Positions 8,011 to 17,106 of a stretch of 64,000 nucleotides of DNA are shown piece by piece; within the stretch, counting starts at the first letter, position 1, and every line of letters begins with the position of its first letter. This stretch comes from Syntrophomonas sp. DTU018 (GTDB taxonomy: Bacteria; Bacillota; Syntrophomonadia; Syntrophomonadales; Syntrophomonadaceae), in NCBI GenBank assembly GCA_001513155.1, contig LFSR01000051.1:1-64000 (forward strand). Reading direction: 5' to 3'. The notes beneath the pieces were generated by a model that did not search any database, was not told where the DNA came from, and worked only from the letters and a program-made list of their open reading frames with translations. The position numbers were made by a program, and so were the translations under genes.

Positions 8011-9357
8011 ATGCTGGAACGGGATATGGCACAAATTCAGGAATTGATCAATCAACAGCAATGGTCCGAACTTCGCGACCTGTTTTCCCAATACCCGGTA
8101 CCGGATATAGCTGACCTGCTCATGCGCGCCCAGCAAACGGATCGGGTACTGCTATTCCGGTTGCTGCCCCGGGCCATTTCCTCCGATGTATTTTCTTATC
8201 TGGAATCGGAAGATCAAAATGAGATACTGAAAGGCCTGACCCATGAAGAAACCCGCAACCTGCTCCTTAACCTCCGTCCTGATGACCGCACCGTATTATT
8301 TGAGGAATTGCCCGGGCGGGTTACCCAGAAACTGCTCAATCTGTTAACCCCGGAAGAGCTGGAGAAAACCAGACTGCTCCTGGGCTACCCGGAAGAAAGC
8401 GTTGGCCGCTTGATGACTCCCGATTATGTCGCCGTGCGGCCTGAATGGACCGTGGGAGAAGCTTTGGATCATATCCGCAAGAAGGGACGGGACAGTGAAA
8501 CTCTCAATATTATTTATGTAACCGATACCGAATGGAAGCTGATGGATGCAGTAGAGCTGCACCGTTTTATCCTGGCGGATCCCAGGCAAAAAGTAGCGGA
8601 ATTGATGAGTCATTCGGTTATAAGCATATCTGCTTTTGAAGACCGGGAAGAAGCCGTGCATATGATGCTGAGATACGACATATTAGCCCTGCCGGTGGTG
8701 GATTCGGAAGGAGTTCTGCTGGGGGTAGTAACTTTTGACGATGTAATGGATGTAGCTCAAGCCGAAGCCACTGAGGACTTCCACAAGGGAGCAGCTGTTA
8801 CCCCCTTAAAGGGGAGTTACCGGGAAACGGGCATATGGGAATTGTATAAAAGCCGCATTGTGTGGTTGTTGGGACTGGTGGTTGTCAACCTGCTGTCCCT
8901 GGAATTGATGGCTTATTATGAGGAATTGCTGGCCTCCACCATTGCCCTGACCTTTTTCATTCCGCTCCTGCTGGGGAGCGGGGGCAATACTGGTTCTCAA
9001 TCCTCTACCATAATGGTGCGGGGTCTGGCTACTGGTGACATTGAAGTAAGCCAATGGGCAGCTTCCCTGGCTAAGGAACTGATTGTCGGACTGGCATTGG
9101 GCCTCACCATGGGACTGGCTGGGGTTGTGCTGGGAACCTGGAAGGGGGGATTGACAATTGCCCTAATAGTAGGTTTAACCATGCTGTTAATTATCGTAGT
9201 TGCCAATCTGATCGGGGTGATACTGCCCCTGGTTTTAACCAAACTTGATTTAGATCCGGCAGTAGCCAGCAATCCCTTAATCACTTCAATAACCGATGCT
9301 ACTGGTTTGCTAATATTTTTTGCTATTTCCCGATGGATACTGGTCTGGATACATTAG
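8011..9357 (+). CDS. mgtE: Magnesium transporter MgtE
   Basis: Mg2+ channel of the MgtE family, 448 residues, the usual length. An acidic superhelical N domain (about 10-130) is followed by a CBS pair (about 135-255, SVGRLMTPDYVAVRPEWTV and LMSHSVISISAFE) that senses cytoplasmic Mg2+. A plug helix and five C-terminal membrane segments (about 285-448) follow. SGGNTGSQSS around 327-336 is the pore-family motif. ATG follows AGGAGG. The upstream gap is only 46 bp, so there is no room for an M-box riboswitch; gating by the CBS domains is the visible control. Confidence 0.93.
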   Translation: MLERDMAQIQELINQQQWSELRDLFSQYPVPDIADLLMRAQQTDRVLLFRLLPRAISSDVFSYLESEDQNEILKGLTHEETRNLLLNLRPDDRTVLFEELPGRVTQKLLNLLTPEELEKTRLLLGYPEESVGRLMTPDYVAVRPEWTVGEALDHIRKKGRDSETLNIIYVTDTEWKLMDAVELHRFILADPRQKVAELMSHSVISISAFEDREEAVHMMLRYDILALPVVDSEGVLLGVVTFDDVMDVAQAEATEDFHKGAAVTPLKGSYRETGIWELYKSRIVWLLGLVVVNLLSLELMAYYEELLASTIALTFFIPLLLGSGGNTGSQSSTIMVRGLATGDIEVSQWAASLAKELIVGLALGLTMGLAGVVLGTWKGGLTIALIVGLTMLLIIVVANLIGVILPLVLTKLDLDPAVASNPLITSITDATGLLIFFAISRWILVWIH

Positions 9358-9484
9358 GCATTTATTCACATCCTGGCATGGCCAGCGGCAGGAAAAAATC
9401 CTGCTATGAAGAAATATTTCTATAAAATTTATCCGTCAAATTGACTTTTCTTAACACATTTCCTTATTTTGAGGAGGGTATAAT

Positions 9485-9961
9485 ATGGCTGACGAAATCC
9501 AACTGGTGGTCTTTACACTCAAGCAGGGCGATACGGTCTGTGAATACGGAGTTCCCATAACCCAGGTACAGGAAATAATCCCCATGGCTAAACCGACCAG
9601 GCTTCCCCAGGTTCCAGATTTTGTGGAAGGAATTATTAACTTACGCGGCAAGATCATTCCCATAATTGATCTGAAGAAGCGCTTTGACATGGAAGCTACC
9701 GAGATTACCAGCGATACCCGCAGCGTAGTAGTGGAAGTTTCCGGGCAAACAGTAGGTATCATTGTGGATGAGGTTAGTGAAGTATTAAGGCTTTCTAAGG
9801 ACAATATTGAGCCCCCACCAGCAGCCATAGGAGGCATTACCGCTGAGTACTTGACGGGAGTAGGTAAACTGGAAGATAGGCTGCTAATACTTCTGGATAT
9901 GGATAAGATACTTACTGAGCAGGAAAAAGCCGAACTGGTAGGTGTCGGCGAACTTGAATAG
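9485..9961 (+). CDS. cheW: CheW-like chemotaxis coupling protein
   Basis: Single CheW domain, 158 residues, with the typical EYGVPITQVQEII, VEGIINLRGKIIPIIDL and GIIVDEVSEVLRL segments. CheW scaffolds receptors and the kinase CheA at the membrane. No cheA, receptor or flagellar gene occurs in the window, so it is an orphan here and presumably serves an array encoded elsewhere. It starts at ATG after GAGGAGGG and ends at a strong terminator, making it a single-gene unit. Confidence 0.88.
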   Translation: MADEIQLVVFTLKQGDTVCEYGVPITQVQEIIPMAKPTRLPQVPDFVEGIINLRGKIIPIIDLKKRFDMEATEITSDTRSVVVEVSGQTVGIIVDEVSEVLRLSKDNIEPPPAAIGGITAEYLTGVGKLEDRLLILLDMDKILTEQEKAELVGVGELE

Positions 9962-9971
9962 TCAGCAGGCG

Positions 9972-10001
9972 CCCTGAAATCGGTTACGGTTTCAGGGTTT
10001 T
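9972..10001 (+). terminator. Terminator after cheW
   Basis: CCCTGAAA (9972-9979) pairs perfectly with TTTCAGGG (9990-9997), followed by TTTT. The stem ends just before the acpS binding site. Confidence 0.8.
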
Positions 10002-10022
10002 GACTTTTTTGCAGGAGGATCT

Positions 10023-10418
10023 ATGAGGATAGGAATAGATATTGTGGATATAGGCCGCTTCAAAACGGTGGCCCAACGTACACCTCGTTTATTGCAGCGG
10101 GTATTTACTGAAAACGAACTGTCTTACTGCCTGGCCAAAGCTAATCCTTACCCGTCCCTGGCGGCTCGCTTTGCTGCCAAAGAGGCTTTTCGCAAGCTGC
10201 ACCCGGATCTGCGGCGGGGAATACGTTTTCACGATGTGGAAGTTACCGTGGATGAACAGGGCAGGCCGGAAGTAGCCCTGCACGGGGCAGCCCTGGCCAA
10301 CTGCCAGGCAGCAGGTTTACAGTCTCTCAGAATATCCCTTTCCCATAGCAAAATGCAGGCGATTGCCGCCATAATAGCTGAAGGAGGGAATGATACTGAT
10401 GAAGGTAGTTCGGGCTGA
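10023..10418 (+). CDS. acpS: Holo-[acyl-carrier-protein] synthase AcpS
   Basis: Transfers 4'-phosphopantetheine from CoA to the serine of apo-acyl carrier protein, activating fatty-acid synthesis. 131 residues, usual size. The Mg2+-binding motifs are visible: GIDIVDIGRF (4-13, Asp) and RFAAKEAF (about 50-57, Glu), plus SLSHSK near residue 110. ATG follows AGGAGG. It overlaps nnrDE by 20 bp, and acpS-nnr-alr is a common arrangement in Firmicutes. Confidence 0.92.
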   Translation: MRIGIDIVDIGRFKTVAQRTPRLLQRVFTENELSYCLAKANPYPSLAARFAAKEAFRKLHPDLRRGIRFHDVEVTVDEQGRPEVALHGAALANCQAAGLQSLRISLSHSKMQAIAAIIAEGGNDTDEGSSG

Positions 10419-11958
10419 GGAAATGCGGGCTATCGACAACCGGGCTATCAATGAATATGGAATACCTGGTGTGGTACTGATGGAAAATGCCGGCATCAGG
10501 ACCGTGGAGATAATAGAGGAAATCCTGACTGGCTTATCCAACCAGCAGGTGGTAATACTGGCAGGAAGGGGTAACAATGGCGGGGATGGTTTTGTGGTGG
10601 CCCGCCATCTGATGAACGCGGGAATCCCGGTAAGTGTTTTTCTGCTGGGCGAACCGGAGCAGCTGACTCCGGATGCCAAAGTTAACTACCAGATCCTGGA
10701 GCGTATGCGGGCTCCCCTGTACCCGCTGCAAACCGAGGAGGATTTGGACCGGCTGACCCTGGCTTTGCTGAAAGCCGGCTTGATTGTCGATGCTATTTAT
10801 GGTATCGGCTTTAAGGGAAGCCTGAATGAATTCGAGACCCAGGTAGTTAAAATGGTGAACTGGAGCCGGCTTCCCGTAGTAGCCGTAGACATTGCTTCCG
10901 GTATAGAAGCTGACAGCGGGCGGGTCCATGGAATAGCTGTTCAAGCTTCCCATACGGTTACTTTTGGTTTGCCGAAATTAGGCCAGCTATTGGAACCTGG
11001 CCGGTCTTATACCGGAACCCTTACGGTAGCCGATATTTCCCTGCCTCGGGATCTGCTTACTGCTTCTGAATTAAAAACCAATCTTATTACTGATGAACTG
11101 GTTCAGCCTTTCCTGGCTCCCCGCCCTGCGGAATCCCATAAGGGGACTTACGGGCATGCTTTAATCATCGGCGGATCCATCGGCATGACCGGAGCAGTCA
11201 TTATGGCTGCCTATGCGGCTTTACGAGTTGGGGCTGGGCTGGTTACCGCGGCTCTGCCTGAATCCCTGCAGGGGGGAGTGGAAAACGAGATAGTGGAAGT
11301 CATGACAGTGCCTCTGGCGGAAACTGCTCAGGGGACCATTGCCAGAGAAGCTCTCCCGGCTATCGAAAATTTGCTGGGAACCACTTCGGTATGCGCTATT
11401 GGACCGGGCATGTCCCGGTACCAGGAAGCCCCGGCGGTTCTGTATCAGGTATTGCACAGCTCTGGCATTCCCGTGGTAATTGATGCTGATGGGCTTAATG
11501 CCCTCAGCCAGGATATAAGCATGCTGAACAACCGGCAGATACCGGTGGTGTTAACTCCCCATCCCGGTGAGATGGCCAGACTGACCGGATTATCCGTTGA
11601 GGAAATTCAAGCCGACCGCCTGGAAATCGCCCGCAGTTTTGCCCAGAAGTGGGGCGTTACCCTGGTTCTGAAAGGGAATGGCACCGTGGTGGCTTATCCC
11701 AGCGGGGAAGCTTTTTTGAACTTAAGCGGCAACCCGGGAATGGCCACGGCCGGCAGCGGCGATGTGCTCTGCGGAATGATAGCCGGCCTTATAGCTCAGG
11801 GTCTACGGCCTCAGGATGCCGCCATGGCAGCAGTTTACCTGCACGGTCTGGCTGGCGATCATGCTGCCCAAGTCAAAGGCCAGCGGGGTCTGATTGCCGG
11901 AGATCTGATCCAGGCTCTGCCCGAAGTATTGAGAAATTATGAATCAGCTGCCGGCTAG
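10399..11958 (+). CDS. nnrDE: Bifunctional NAD(P)H-hydrate epimerase/dehydratase
   Basis: Metabolite-repair enzyme that restores damaged NAD(P)H hydrates. The N-terminal YjeF_N epimerase domain (about 1-215) contains GRGNNGGDGFVVARHL; the C-terminal ADP-dependent dehydratase of ribokinase fold (about 230-510) ends with the GNPGMATAGSGDVL nucleotide site. ATG 10399 gives 519 residues and lies 11 bases after AAGGAGG; ATG 10390 would be too close to the site. It overlaps acpS, so the pair is translationally coupled. Confidence 0.92.
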   Translation: MKVVRAEEMRAIDNRAINEYGIPGVVLMENAGIRTVEIIEEILTGLSNQQVVILAGRGNNGGDGFVVARHLMNAGIPVSVFLLGEPEQLTPDAKVNYQILERMRAPLYPLQTEEDLDRLTLALLKAGLIVDAIYGIGFKGSLNEFETQVVKMVNWSRLPVVAVDIASGIEADSGRVHGIAVQASHTVTFGLPKLGQLLEPGRSYTGTLTVADISLPRDLLTASELKTNLITDELVQPFLAPRPAESHKGTYGHALIIGGSIGMTGAVIMAAYAALRVGAGLVTAALPESLQGGVENEIVEVMTVPLAETAQGTIAREALPAIENLLGTTSVCAIGPGMSRYQEAPAVLYQVLHSSGIPVVIDADGLNALSQDISMLNNRQIPVVLTPHPGEMARLTGLSVEEIQADRLEIARSFAQKWGVTLVLKGNGTVVAYPSGEAFLNLSGNPGMATAGSGDVLCGMIAGLIAQGLRPQDAAMAAVYLHGLAGDHAAQVKGQRGLIAGDLIQALPEVLRNYESAAG

Positions 11959-12026
11959 TGTATTAATATAATTACAGCAGCAGGATATTACCGGAGTTTA
12001 TTATTTAACCAAAAAGAGGTGGAAAA

Positions 12027-12482
12027 ATGTTAGCCAGGGACATTATGACCCGGGAGGTTATTACGGTAAAACCTAAAGACCGGGTGGACGAAGTGGCTCG
12101 GCTGCTGGTGGACCATAAGATCAGCGGCATTCCCGTGGTGGATGAAGAGAATCACGTGGTGGGAATTATTACGGAAAAGGACCTGATTGTCAAAGCTTCT
12201 GAACTGAGAGTGCCTTTCTATATAACACTTTTTGACAGTATTATTTTTTTAGAAAACCCCATACGTTTTAATAACGATTTGAAGAAATATACCGCTGTTA
12301 ATGTGGAAGATGCCATGACCAAGCAGGTAGTAACGGTAGAAGAAGATACCGAAGTTAGTGAAGTAGCCAAAATAATGCAGAATAAGCGCATCAACCGGGT
12401 CCCGGTAGTTCGCAACGGCAAATTGGTAGGCATTATCACCCGCAATGATGTGCTTAAATCATTGGTAAAACGCAATGGATAA
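12027..12482 (+). CDS. CBS-domain pair protein
   Basis: Stand-alone Bateman module of 151 residues with two CBS repeats (about 4-60 and 93-150), seen in MTREVITVKPKDRVDEVARL and MTKQVVTVEEDTEVSEVAKI. It has no effector domain, so it probably binds adenine nucleotides or a similar ligand and acts through a partner. It overlaps alr by 8 bp and follows nnrDE, suggesting co-transcription. No partner is evident. Confidence 0.85.
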   Translation: MLARDIMTREVITVKPKDRVDEVARLLVDHKISGIPVVDEENHVVGIITEKDLIVKASELRVPFYITLFDSIIFLENPIRFNNDLKKYTAVNVEDAMTKQVVTVEEDTEVSEVAKIMQNKRINRVPVVRNGKLVGIITRNDVLKSLVKRNG

Positions 12483-13596
12483 TATTCGACCGACCTGGGC
12501 AGAAATAGATTTAGCAGTTATACAGCGCAATTTTACCCAGATTCGCAATAAAGCAGGCAAAGCCCGGGTAATGGCTGTGGTAAAGGCCAATGCATATGGT
12601 CATGGCGTGCGGGAAGTGGCTGGAGTTTGTGCTCAGAATGGAGCCGACTTTTTTGGTGTAGCCACCCTGGAAGAAGCTCTGGAACTATACGAGTGTGGGT
12701 TTGGCATCCCTATATTGGTTTTAGGTTACATTCCCCCGGCTTATGCCCGGGAGGTAGTCCGCTGCGGCATAAGGGCAACGGTCTTCAATGAAGAGCTGGC
12801 TCTGGCTATGAGTAAAGAAGCCGGCCGGCAGGGAATCCCGGGATATATCCACCTGAAGATGGATACCGGCATGGGCAGGATAGGATTCAAACCCGGTCCG
12901 GAGGCGCTGGAAACTATCCTGCGCATAAACCGGCTGCCAGGTCTGATACTGGAAGGTATTTATACTCATTTCGCGGTTGCTGATTGGGCTGACAAGACCT
13001 ATACCTTCGAGCAGTTCCATCAGTTCAATCAGTGGATAGCACAGTTGGAGAGAAGGGGGATTAATATTCCCATAAAACACTGTTCCAACAGTGCGGGCCT
13101 GATAGATCTTGCGGAGACAGTCAGCCTGGACATGGTGCGAGCCGGGATTATTCTGTATGGATTGTATCCATCCGCTGAGGTCAAGCGGGAGGAGCTGCCG
13201 ATTACGCCGGCAATGCGGTTAAAAAGCCGCATTGCTTTTATCAAGACCATGGAACCGGGGCAAACGGTCAGCTATGGAAGAACCTACCGGTGTGACCGGG
13301 TTCTCCGGGTAGCCACCGTCCCCATTGGGTATGCTGATGGATACAGCCGCCGGTTGTCCAACCGAACCTGGGGCGTGGTACGAGGCCAAAAAGCGCCGCA
13401 GATCGGAACCATCTGTATGGATCAGTGCATGTTTGATATAACTGGTTTGGAAGGAGTGGAAGAAGGAGACGAAATAATACTGTTTGGCCGACCCGAGGAT
13501 GGAGTAACTGCTGATGATCTGGCTGACATCATGGGTACTATTAATTATGAAGTAATCTGTGCAGTTAGCAGCCGGGTTCCCCGAATATACCTTTAA
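12475..13596 (+). CDS. alr: Alanine racemase
   Basis: PLP-dependent interconversion of L- and D-alanine for peptidoglycan. 373 residues. Lys37 in VVKANAYGHG forms the Schiff base, Tyr267 in VSYGRTY is the second catalytic base, and GYADGYSR (285-292) is the family motif. An N-terminal TIM barrel (to about 240) precedes the beta domain. The ATG start lies inside the end of the CBS gene. In Bacillus subtilis the same order alr-ndoAI-ndoA is seen, matching the next two genes. Confidence 0.95.
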   Translation: MDNIRPTWAEIDLAVIQRNFTQIRNKAGKARVMAVVKANAYGHGVREVAGVCAQNGADFFGVATLEEALELYECGFGIPILVLGYIPPAYAREVVRCGIRATVFNEELALAMSKEAGRQGIPGYIHLKMDTGMGRIGFKPGPEALETILRINRLPGLILEGIYTHFAVADWADKTYTFEQFHQFNQWIAQLERRGINIPIKHCSNSAGLIDLAETVSLDMVRAGIILYGLYPSAEVKREELPITPAMRLKSRIAFIKTMEPGQTVSYGRTYRCDRVLRVATVPIGYADGYSRRLSNRTWGVVRGQKAPQIGTICMDQCMFDITGLEGVEEGDEIILFGRPEDGVTADDLADIMGTINYEVICAVSSRVPRIYL

Positions 13597-13621
13597 GGCA
13601 GAATTGATGCAAATCTTGGAT

Positions 13622-13650
13622 TTGCTAGCTGGCGAGCATATAACTATAAT
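13622..13650 (+). promoter_or_regulatory. Promoter of the mazEF pair with overlapping dyad
   Basis: -35 TTGCTA (13622-13627) and -10 TATAAT (13645-13650) are 17 bp apart. A 7-bp perfect dyad, GCAAATC/GATTTGC (13609-13615 and 13619-13625), overlaps the -35 and could be an operator for the ribbon-helix-helix antitoxin, although this is inference. Confidence 0.6.
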
Positions 13651-13697
13651 GAAACTATCGGGTTAATACTCTGTACATTTTTCTGGAGGTGCTCGCT

Positions 13698-13967
13698 TTG
13701 CCAGCCTCAAAACGTATAATTGTTACTGTTCCCGAAAATCTGCTAGCTGAAATGGATGATGTCACCATAATTGAATGCAAAAACCGCAGCGAGATAGTTC
13801 GAGAAGCAATTCGTTTTTATTTAGGGGAGCGCAAAAGAACCTTGATGATAGAGCAAATGAAAAGAGGATATATAGAAATGGCTGAGATTAACTTACGGCT
13901 TGCCTGTGACGATTCTGGGGTTGAAGACGAAGCGCTGGCCAACTGTATAGAAAAATTGCTGGAGTGA
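13698..13967 (+). CDS. ndoAI: EndoAI/MazE-type ribbon-helix-helix antitoxin
   Basis: 89-residue antitoxin with an N-terminal ribbon-helix-helix fold (residues 3-45: RIIVTVPENLL, then NRSEIVREAIRFYL). The C-terminal part would wrap around and block the toxin. TTG 13698, 7 bases after GGAGGT, is preferred; a GTG at 13689 overlaps the binding site. It immediately precedes the toxin (6 bp gap). Ribbon-helix-helix antitoxins usually repress their own operon. Confidence 0.88.
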   Translation: MPASKRIIVTVPENLLAEMDDVTIIECKNRSEIVREAIRFYLGERKRTLMIEQMKRGYIEMAEINLRLACDDSGVEDEALANCIEKLLE

Positions 13968-13973
13968 TCTCGT

Positions 13974-14321
13974 ATGATAAAACGAGGTGAGATTTATTTC
14001 GCTCAGTTAAACCCAGTTATTGGATCGGAACAAGGTGGAATACGGCCGGTTCTCATTGTCCAAAATGATATCGGCAATCAATATAGCCCCACTACCATCA
14101 TACTGGCTATTACTTCCCAGATTAACAAAGCCAAACTCCCTACCCATGTGGAATTAAAGGCCAAGGAATACGGCCTGGAAAGAGATTCGGTTATCTTGGC
14201 CGAGCAGATTCGGACCATTGATAAAAGCCGGCTCAAGCAACGCATTGCTGTCCTGAAGCAGGAGACCATGCAGCGGGTTGACCAGGCCTTGGCCATTAGT
14301 CTGGGCCTCCAACAACTGTAG
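13974..14321 (+). CDS. ndoA: EndoA/MazF-type mRNA interferase toxin
   Basis: 115-residue PemK/MazF endoribonuclease, very close in length and layout to Bacillus Endo[21 protein letters not shown] starts the SH3-like barrel, RPVLIVQND follows and [15 protein letters not shown] carries the conserved catalytic region. It cuts single-stranded mRNA at short sequence sites (UACAU for the Bacillus enzyme; the site here is unknown). It ends the toxin-antitoxin unit before a strong terminator. Confidence 0.92.
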   Translation: MIKRGEIYFAQLNPVIGSEQGGIRPVLIVQNDIGNQYSPTTIILAITSQINKAKLPTHVELKAKEYGLERDSVILAEQIRTIDKSRLKQRIAVLKQETMQRVDQALAISLGLQQL

Positions 14322-14355
14322 GTACATAACCAACCTAGAATTACCATGGAGCAGG

Positions 14356-14384
14356 AAACAGGTTCTTTCAGAGCCTGTTTTTTT
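14356..14384 (+). terminator. Terminator after ndoA
   Basis: An 11-bp stem (14356-14366 with 14370-14380, one G-T pair), a 3-base loop and seven T residues. Confidence 0.85.
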
Positions 14385-14415
14385 GTCTGTGGACATGGGG
14401 GAGGAGGAATTGGTT

Positions 14416-15102
14416 TTGCGGCCGGTTATAGGGGTCACCGGTAATTATGATGATGAGCAAAACAGTTTCTGGGTAAGAGGTTATTATGTAGAATCCCTGG
14501 CCTCAGCGGGGGCCACCCCCCTGATACTGCCCCCTACGGAAGATATGGAAGTAATTGTGGATTACCTGCAGATATGCCAGGGCTTGCTGTTTTCCGGCGG
14601 CGGGGATGTGGACCCGGTTCATTGGGGAGAGATGGCTCACCCGGGACTGGGGCAGATCAACCCCTTGCGGGATGCGTTCGAATTGGAACTGGCCCGGCAG
14701 GCCCTGAAGGCTGACCTGCCAGTTTTGGGGATCTGCCGGGGCTGCCAGGTACTCAACGTAGCCGCAGGGGGAAGTCTGCTGCAGGACGTCCAGTCTCACC
14801 TGCTGCATGATCAAAATGCTCCGAGGAATTACCCCATTCATGCTATAGTAGTAGAAAAGGGCAGCCTTTTGCATAGGATAGTTGATAGCCGGGAATTCCG
14901 GGTGAACAGCTTTCATCACCAGGCGGTCAAAAACCTGGGCCAGGGTTTCAAGGCCAGTGCCTGGGCTCCCGATGGAGTTATCGAAGCTATAGAAAACCCC
15001 AAGTGCCGGTGGGTATTAGGGGTGCAGTGGCACCCGGAATGTATGACCGATGAGTTTTCCCGGCGTCTTTTTGCAGCCCTGGTCAATGCAAGCCGTTATT
15101 AA
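14416..15102 (+). CDS. Class I glutamine amidotransferase-like hydrolase (peptidase C26)
   Basis: Gamma-glutamyl hydrolase of the PuuD type, 228 residues from TTG 14416 (7 bases after GAGGAGGA). In-frame TTG 14410 and ATG 14395 are less well placed. The catalytic triad is Cys107 in GICRGCQ, with His206 and Glu208 in WHPE. FSGGGDVDP, after the first strands, is typical of the family that hydrolyses gamma-glutamyl-GABA or related amides. No putrescine genes are nearby, so the substrate is open. It precedes an amidohydrolase by 21 bp and may be co-transcribed with it. Confidence 0.85.
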   Translation: MRPVIGVTGNYDDEQNSFWVRGYYVESLASAGATPLILPPTEDMEVIVDYLQICQGLLFSGGGDVDPVHWGEMAHPGLGQINPLRDAFELELARQALKADLPVLGICRGCQVLNVAAGGSLLQDVQSHLLHDQNAPRNYPIHAIVVEKGSLLHRIVDSREFRVNSFHHQAVKNLGQGFKASAWAPDGVIEAIENPKCRWVLGVQWHPECMTDEFSRRLFAALVNASRY

Positions 15103-15123
15103 AATAAAGAAAGGATGATTACT

Positions 15124-16275
15124 ATGCTGGTAATTTCAGGCGGCAAGATTCTCACCATGGGACCGGAAGGAACTCTCCAGTCCAAACAGATTGTTGTAGA
15201 AGGGGAGCGTATCGCAGCAATAACTGATAAGGGCCAGATACCGGAAGACGCTGAACACCTGGATGCCAGCGGCAGCTACATACTGCCAGCTTTTATCGAT
15301 GCCCATACCCATATCGGGCTGGAAGAAGAAATATACCGGGTAGAAGGCAATGACGTCAATGAAACCACGGATCCAGTGACTCCCCAGCTGCAGGCTGTGG
15401 ACGGGATTCATTTTCGTGACCTGGCCTTTCAGGACGCTTTGCGAGGGGGCATTGCCCGGGTTATGTCCATGCCCGGAAGCGCCAACGTTATTGGCGGGCA
15501 GGCAGTATTTTTGAAAACCCTGGCCTCCGATATGAGCGGTATGATATACAAAAATCCCTGGGGATTGAAAGCTGCTCTCGGCGAGAATCCCAAACGGGTT
15601 TACGGGGAACAGCAGAAGAAAGCCCCCCGGACGCGGATGGCCAATGCCAGCCTCTTGCGGGAAGCCTTGTACAAAGCAGCCCGCAACCTGGAGAAAGATT
15701 CCCTGGATCCGGAAGTAGAGTATAAACAGGGCCCCCTTTTCAAAGTGCTCAGGAAAGAGATGCCCTTGTTCCTGCATGCCCACCGCACCGATGATATGCT
15801 GACCGCCTTGCGAATCAAGGAAGAATTTGATATAGATATGATCATCCAGCATGCCACCGAAGGGGTGCTGATTGCCGAGGAACTGAGCCGCAAACAAATT
15901 CCGATATTTATTGGTCCTCTCATGGTAAACCGGGCTAAGGTAGAAATGCAGGAAGTAGCATTTAAAAATGCCCGATTACTGAAGGAGAAGGGAGTCACCT
16001 TCAGTTTGATCAGCGACCATCCGGTAACCCCTGTGGAACACCTGCGGGTATACGCAGCTTTGATGGTACGGGAGGGTCTGGATGAAGAAACTGCCTTGAA
16101 GGCCATGACCCTGCACCCTGCTCAAGCCCTTAAGGTAGACAATGAACTGGGATCTATTGAGGTAGGAAAACGGGCTGATCTGGTCTGCTTTGATGGTCAC
16201 CCCCTGGATTATCGCTCCCGGGTCAAATGGGTAGTAGTGGACGGGCAGGTATGGCATAACCGGGATGAGTACTAA
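15124..16275 (+). CDS. Metal-dependent amidohydrolase
   Basis: Amidohydrolase-superfamily enzyme of 383 residues, close to the imidazolonepropionase-like and dihydroorotase-like groups. The metal-binding HxH is DAHTHIG (His61, His63); further ligands are likely in FLHAHRTDD, IIQHATEG and ISDHPV, the last giving the catalytic Asp. The C-terminal GSIEVGKRADLVCFDG closes the small beta domain. ATG 15124 is 9 bases after AAGG; ATG 15115 abuts it. Substrate unknown; the adjacent gamma-glutamyl hydrolase-like gene hints at amide or cyclic-amide breakdown, by inference only. Confidence 0.8.
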   Translation: MLVISGGKILTMGPEGTLQSKQIVVEGERIAAITDKGQIPEDAEHLDASGSYILPAFIDAHTHIGLEEEIYRVEGNDVNETTDPVTPQLQAVDGIHFRDLAFQDALRGGIARVMSMPGSANVIGGQAVFLKTLASDMSGMIYKNPWGLKAALGENPKRVYGEQQKKAPRTRMANASLLREALYKAARNLEKDSLDPEVEYKQGPLFKVLRKEMPLFLHAHRTDDMLTALRIKEEFDIDMIIQHATEGVLIAEELSRKQIPIFIGPLMVNRAKVEMQEVAFKNARLLKEKGVTFSLISDHPVTPVEHLRVYAALMVREGLDEETALKAMTLHPAQALKVDNELGSIEVGKRADLVCFDGHPLDYRSRVKWVVVDGQVWHNRDEY

Positions 16276-16358
16276 TCTCATATGGATAGACAGGATAAAT
16301 GAGGCAGTCACCATCTGGCAAACTATGCAATAGGATAAGGTGAAAGGGGGAAGGAGAC

Positions 16359-16550
16359 GTGAACAAAGGGGATATTTTTACTATTTATATGGATGGAGTA
16401 GCCATGACCGTATGTGTGCTGGGATTTTACAGTGAGGAGTTCACTGGCGAAGAGATGGTTATTCTAGCCCTGGTGAGTCAGGAGAACCTGGTTCATGTCC
16501 CCCTGGAAGATCTGCAATCTCTGTTTCCCCAGCCGAAATATATAAACTGA
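16359..16550 (+). CDS. Small hypothetical protein
   Basis: 63 residues, GTG start after a very strong GGGGGAAGGAG site, followed by a strong terminator, so it is probably real. It has no signal peptide or membrane helix. The composition is acidic and the ILALVSQENLVHVPLEDL stretch looks like a small beta-rich fold. I do not recognise a family. Confidence 0.6.
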   Translation: MNKGDIFTIYMDGVAMTVCVLGFYSEEFTGEEMVILALVSQENLVHVPLEDLQSLFPQPKYIN

Positions 16551-16581
16551 TACTCTTCCAACCAAGCCCAGATAAACAGCA

Positions 16582-16625
16582 GCGCAAGACAGGGATTTAT
16601 CCCTATCTTGCGCCTGTTTGTTTTT
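16582..16625. terminator. Strong terminator between convergent genes
   Basis: GCGCAAGA (16582-16589) pairs with TCTTGCGC (16606-16613) and an inner GGGA/TCCC extends the stem. The plus strand continues TGTTTGTTTTTTTT. It ends the 63-residue gene and lies at the 3' side of the convergent membrane-protein gene. Confidence 0.85.
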
Positions 16626-16626
16626 T

Positions 16627-17106
16627 TTATAGTTCATCTTCTTCCTTATCTAACTCAGCATTGATACTTTGCTGCTTCTTATTATTCAGGTAATAGATAA
16701 GTGAAAAACCCGCAAAGGCAGCAACCGTTCCACACACAAATGTAATGGACAAAGCTGCCAGCCAGGTGCCCGGAGCAGCATTATCTCCATAGCGTGCATA
16801 ATTAGCTATTCCGGTTACTAAACAGATAGTTAAACCGCTGATCACACTGTATATCAAAACGTTCCTGATCCGGGTGATCTCCCGGCTGAATAAATTGATT
16901 CCTGAGGCTATATTCCTTATTAACAAATAAAAACAGGCCCCAAAAAAGCAGATGAATTCCGCCGCATAATTGGCAAAGGGGACGTTTAATACATACTGCT
17001 GGACTAATATGGCAACCATCAGTGCCAGTAGCAGCAAGCTGCAGGTTTCACTGGCAATTTTGCGCCTTTGGGCAGTGGTTCGCTCGTCCTGAATTAAGTC
17101 TCTCAT
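16627..17106 (-). CDS. Four-helix membrane protein paired with an XRE regulator
   Basis: 159 residues from ATG 17106, which has GGGAGGA 5 bases upstream. Four hydrophobic stretches are visible: [42 protein letters not shown] and the final [20 protein letters not shown] charged cytoplasmic tail ends in KEEDEL. It resembles the DUF6773-type proteins that follow small XRE regulators in Firmicutes (from memory). Its start overlaps the regulator stop as ATGA, so the two are translationally coupled. Function unknown. Confidence 0.7.
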   Translation of the reverse strand: MRDLIQDERTTAQRRKIASETCSLLLLALMVAILVQQYVLNVPFANYAAEFICFFGACFYLLIRNIASGINLFSREITRIRNVLIYSVISGLTICLVTGIANYARYGDNAAPGTWLAALSITFVCGTVAAFAGFSLIYYLNNKKQQSINAELDKEEDEL

